From: Arcticibacter sp.
Lineage (GTDB): Bacteria; Bacteroidota; Bacteroidia; 2-12-FULL-35-15
Direction: 5' to 3'
Assembly (NCBI GenBank): GCA_021155045.1
Contig: JAJNQB010000006.1
Span: forward strand, 124,001-188,000
Length of the DNA stretch: 64,000 nucleotides
Shown: positions 62,046 to 64,000 of the stretch, piece by piece
Position numbering within the stretch: position 1 is the first letter of the stretch
Layout of the letters: each line of letters opens with the position of its first letter
Notes under the pieces: generated by a model
Seen by the model: the letters and a program-made list of their open reading frames with translations, nothing else
Database searches by the model: none
What the model was told of the DNA's origin: nothing
Translations under genes and position numbers: made by a program

Positions 62046-62792
62046 ATGCTTAAAATTTCTATAATCACGGTATCTTATAATAGTTCCAAAACTATTGAAA
62101 AAACAATTGATTCGGTTGTTTCTCAAAATTATTCGAATATAGAGTATATTGTTATTGATGGAAAATCTACGGATAATACATTAGAGCTTATTAATAAATA
62201 TCAATCAAAAATTTCGAAAATAATTTCTGAAAAAGATGCTGGTATTTATGATGCTTTAAATAAAGGAATTAAACTAGCTACTGGAAACATTGTTGGAATT
62301 ATTCACGCAGATGATTTTTATACTTCAGATACTATTATTTCCGAAGTAATTGAATTGTTCCAAAATAAAAAAACAGATTGTGTTTATGGCGATTTGCAGT
62401 ATGTTGATAGAAACAACACAGATATTGTTAAGCGTAATTGGATTTCTGGAGAATATAAAAAAGAAAAATTTTTGAAAGGATGGATGCCTCCACACCCTGC
62501 TTTTTTTGTGCGAAAAGAATGTTATGAAAAATATGGTATGTTTAATACTGAATTTAAGTCAGCAGCTGACTATGAATTAATGCTTCGTTTTTTGTATAAG
62601 CATAATTGTACTGTTGCTTACTTGCCGAAACTTATAGTGAAAATGAGAGTAGGAGGAAAGAGTAATATTTCGCTTACAAACAGAATAAAAGCAAACAGAG
62701 AAGATAAAAAGGCTTGGGAAATAAATGGGTTAAAACCAGCTTTATTTACATTTATTCAAAAACCTCTTTCAAAATTAGGTCAGTTTTTTTAA
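62046..62792 (+). CDS. Glycosyltransferase, GT2 family
   Basis: A 248-residue GT-A protein with ISIITVSYNSSKTIEKTI, YIVIDGKSTDNT and HADDFYTSDT (metal-binding DD), then MRVGGKSNIS. Such short GT2 enzymes, often called WcaA or colanic-type, usually add a single sugar. It is the last gene of the polysaccharide run and begins on the base after the carbamoyltransferase stop. The next gene is convergent. Confidence 0.93.
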   Translation: MLKISIITVSYNSSKTIEKTIDSVVSQNYSNIEYIVIDGKSTDNTLELINKYQSKISKIISEKDAGIYDALNKGIKLATGNIVGIIHADDFYTSDTIISEVIELFQNKKTDCVYGDLQYVDRNNTDIVKRNWISGEYKKEKFLKGWMPPHPAFFVRKECYEKYGMFNTEFKSAADYELMLRFLYKHNCTVAYLPKLIVKMRVGGKSNISLTNRIKANREDKKAWEINGLKPALFTFIQKPLSKLGQFF

Positions 62793-62796
62793 ATCA

Positions 62797-63228
62797 CTAA
62801 ATCTCTTTTATAAAATGATATCCTCTTTTTCTAAAACCTTCTCGTTCGTAAAATGCATGAGCTTTTTCATTTTCGAGATAAGCATCTAACATTAGTCTTT
62901 TACAATTATTTTCTATTGCTTTTTTTTCGCACCAATCGCATAGTATTTTTCCAACGCCTTTTGAACGATATTGTGGATGAACTATAACATTATCCATTTC
63001 TAAATATTTATTGGAATATAATTTTGTATTTATCCAAAAACCTGAAATTGCAATACATTTTTCGTTTTCAAAAACGGCAACTTGACCATAACCGTTTTGT
63101 AACATTTCATTTAGCATTTTTGAATATTCTAATTCCGACAAATTGGGTACAAGTTCATGAATGATAGAAATTTGTTCTGTCATTTCATTTACATTTAAAA
63201 GTTCTTTTATTATAAAATTATTAGGCAT
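62797..63228 (-). CDS. GNAT-family N-acetyltransferase
   Basis: A 143-residue cytoplasmic protein with the GNAT core: VIVHPQYRSKGVGKILCDW (acetyl-CoA pyrophosphate loop, R-x-x-G-x-G) and the C-terminal LDAYLENEKAHAFYEREGF. The acceptor cannot be told. It is unrelated in orientation to the polysaccharide genes and probably marks the right-hand edge of the locus. Confidence 0.9.
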   Translation of the reverse strand: MPNNFIIKELLNVNEMTEQISIIHELVPNLSELEYSKMLNEMLQNGYGQVAVFENEKCIAISGFWINTKLYSNKYLEMDNVIVHPQYRSKGVGKILCDWCEKKAIENNCKRLMLDAYLENEKAHAFYEREGFRKRGYHFIKEI

Positions 63229-63306
63229 TGTTTGTTTTGTCTGCTTTTGGGGGCATTGGAAATGTGTTATTAGTAGGTGTTTTTGAATAACAATAAGGTC
63301 ATTATT

Positions 63307-64000
63307 TTATTTTCGAATGTTAGATCTTTCTTTTCCTAAAGATACAGAGTACCCTTTTTCAGTGCTTGTTAGTTTAAGATTTATATATCGAATTTTTTTC
63401 TGATTATTTTTATATTGTATTTCATCTTCGTCTTCTCTTCCTGAAATATTGTCATCGTTGTTTGTTATATTTAATTTTTGTTTTGCGATTTGAGTAACCA
63501 ATTTGCAAGGTATTTTTAAATAATATTCCATATTCATGCTCATATCTTGTTTTCCTGAAATTTCAAGAAAACCAAGTGATGAATTAATGACCATATTAGG
63601 AACTGTTATTATTCCATTTTTTAAACTAAAATTATTGCTTAATGTGTCAAACAAGACATTATTAAGATTTTTATCTTTAAAATAATCGGTTAATGCGTCT
63701 AATGGTTTGTAGTGTTTTAGTTTCCCGTTTACAATTTGTACACTCATATTTATTTCAGAATCATCAATTTTAATAACTAAATCAGGGTGGACGTGTATTT
63801 TTCCTGTTAATTGACCAGATAATTTTCCATTTAAGTTGTCGGAAAGAACTTCATCCTGTCCAAAGTTGTCAAATTTGAACATAAGTTTTTCCAAATCAAT
63901 ATTATTAAATATAATTTTGGGGTTTAAGTAAATTTTATTTTTATCAGAACCATTAAAATAACCATTCATATTAACTGTTCCATCTGCAATGCCCATATTT
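63307..64000 (-). CDS. AsmA-like protein, C-terminal part (5' end outside window)
   Basis: About 229 C-terminal residues are visible, and the frame stays open to the window edge, so the gene continues to the right. Motifs such as GTVNMNGYFNGSD, NLNGKLSGQLTGKI, YFKDKNLNNVLFDTL and NGIITVPNMVINSSLGFLEISG are typical of the AsmA C-terminal beta-structured domain. AsmA-like proteins bridge inner and outer membranes and move lipids. The ATG at 63994-63996 is probably internal, not the start. Confidence 0.8.
   Translation of the reverse strand, partial: NMGIADGTVNMNGYFNGSDKNKIYLNPKIIFNNIDLEKLMFKFDNFGQDEVLSDNLNGKLSGQLTGKIHVHPDLVIKIDDSEINMSVQIVNGKLKHYKPLDALTDYFKDKNLNNVLFDTLSNNFSLKNGIITVPNMVINSSLGFLEISGKQDMSMNMEYYLKIPCKLVTQIAKQKLNITNNDDNISGREDEDEIQYKNNQKKIRYINLKLTSTEKGYSVSLGKERSNIRK

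Noticed and set aside
1..64000. tRNA, rRNA, IS elements, integrase genes or prophage genes
   Set aside because: None was recognised on reading both strands. Short or divergent RNA genes could be missed without a covariance-model search.

Overview
The window is a chromosomal segment from a member of the Bacteroidota. It is very AT-rich and has no Shine-Dalgarno-like sites. Several genes carry the Bacteroidota -7 promoter box TAnnTTTG. Four large secreted proteins end in type IX secretion system (T9SS) sorting domains, and the order trigger factor-clpP-clpX is intact. Nothing identifies the genus. The core genes fit a Flavobacteriales-like or related uncultured lineage, but that is inference. 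I saw no tRNA, rRNA, CRISPR array or insertion sequence.

Left part (1-14.5 kb): housekeeping genes. In order these are the end of trigger factor, clpP, clpX, a DinB-like protein, a TerB-DnaJ co-chaperone, two small unknown genes, a 911-residue M43 metalloprotease exported by T9SS, dapA, a VanX-like dipeptidase diverging from a CtlX-like amidinohydrolase, then phosphoglucomutase, mltG and glyA on the minus strand. A small membrane protein that may belong to an exosortase system follows.

Middle part (14.5-24.3 kb): cell-surface genes. Two T9SS-exported adhesin-like proteins (2123 and 802 residues) flank an exosortase and a 74-residue protein that looks like its sorting substrate.

Right part (24.5-62.8 kb): one large exopolysaccharide or O-antigen locus, almost all on the plus strand and tightly packed, with many 1-22 bp overlaps. 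It begins with a Wzc-type tyrosine autokinase and a Wzm/Wzt ABC exporter with a C-terminal sugar-binding domain. Glycosyltransferases, methyltransferases, acetyltransferases, a fucosyltransferase, an epimerase, an O-antigen polymerase/ligase, an asparagine-synthase-like amidotransferase and a carbamoyltransferase follow, so the glycan is probably heavily decorated. A beta-propeller T9SS protein and a minus-strand glycosyltransferase interrupt it at 33.5-36.5 kb. Inside the locus (48.0-56.1 kb) is a compact module of DUF4956 membrane protein, VTC-type polyphosphate polymerase, CotH kinase, Wzy-like protein, CotH/beta-helix protein and membrane-anchored metallophosphatase. It could be a phosphate-based surface-modification system and is the strongest candidate for an undescribed system here.

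A second theme is slippage-prone DNA in the polysaccharide genes. A four-copy heptanucleotide repeat puts the asparagine synthase out of frame. A second, degenerate 7-bp array lies just upstream. Three glycosyltransferase genes carry A11-A13 runs, and the kinase tail is built on a hexanucleotide repeat. Together these suggest, but do not prove, phase-variable surface sugars. The window closes with a GNAT acetyltransferase and part of an AsmA-like protein.
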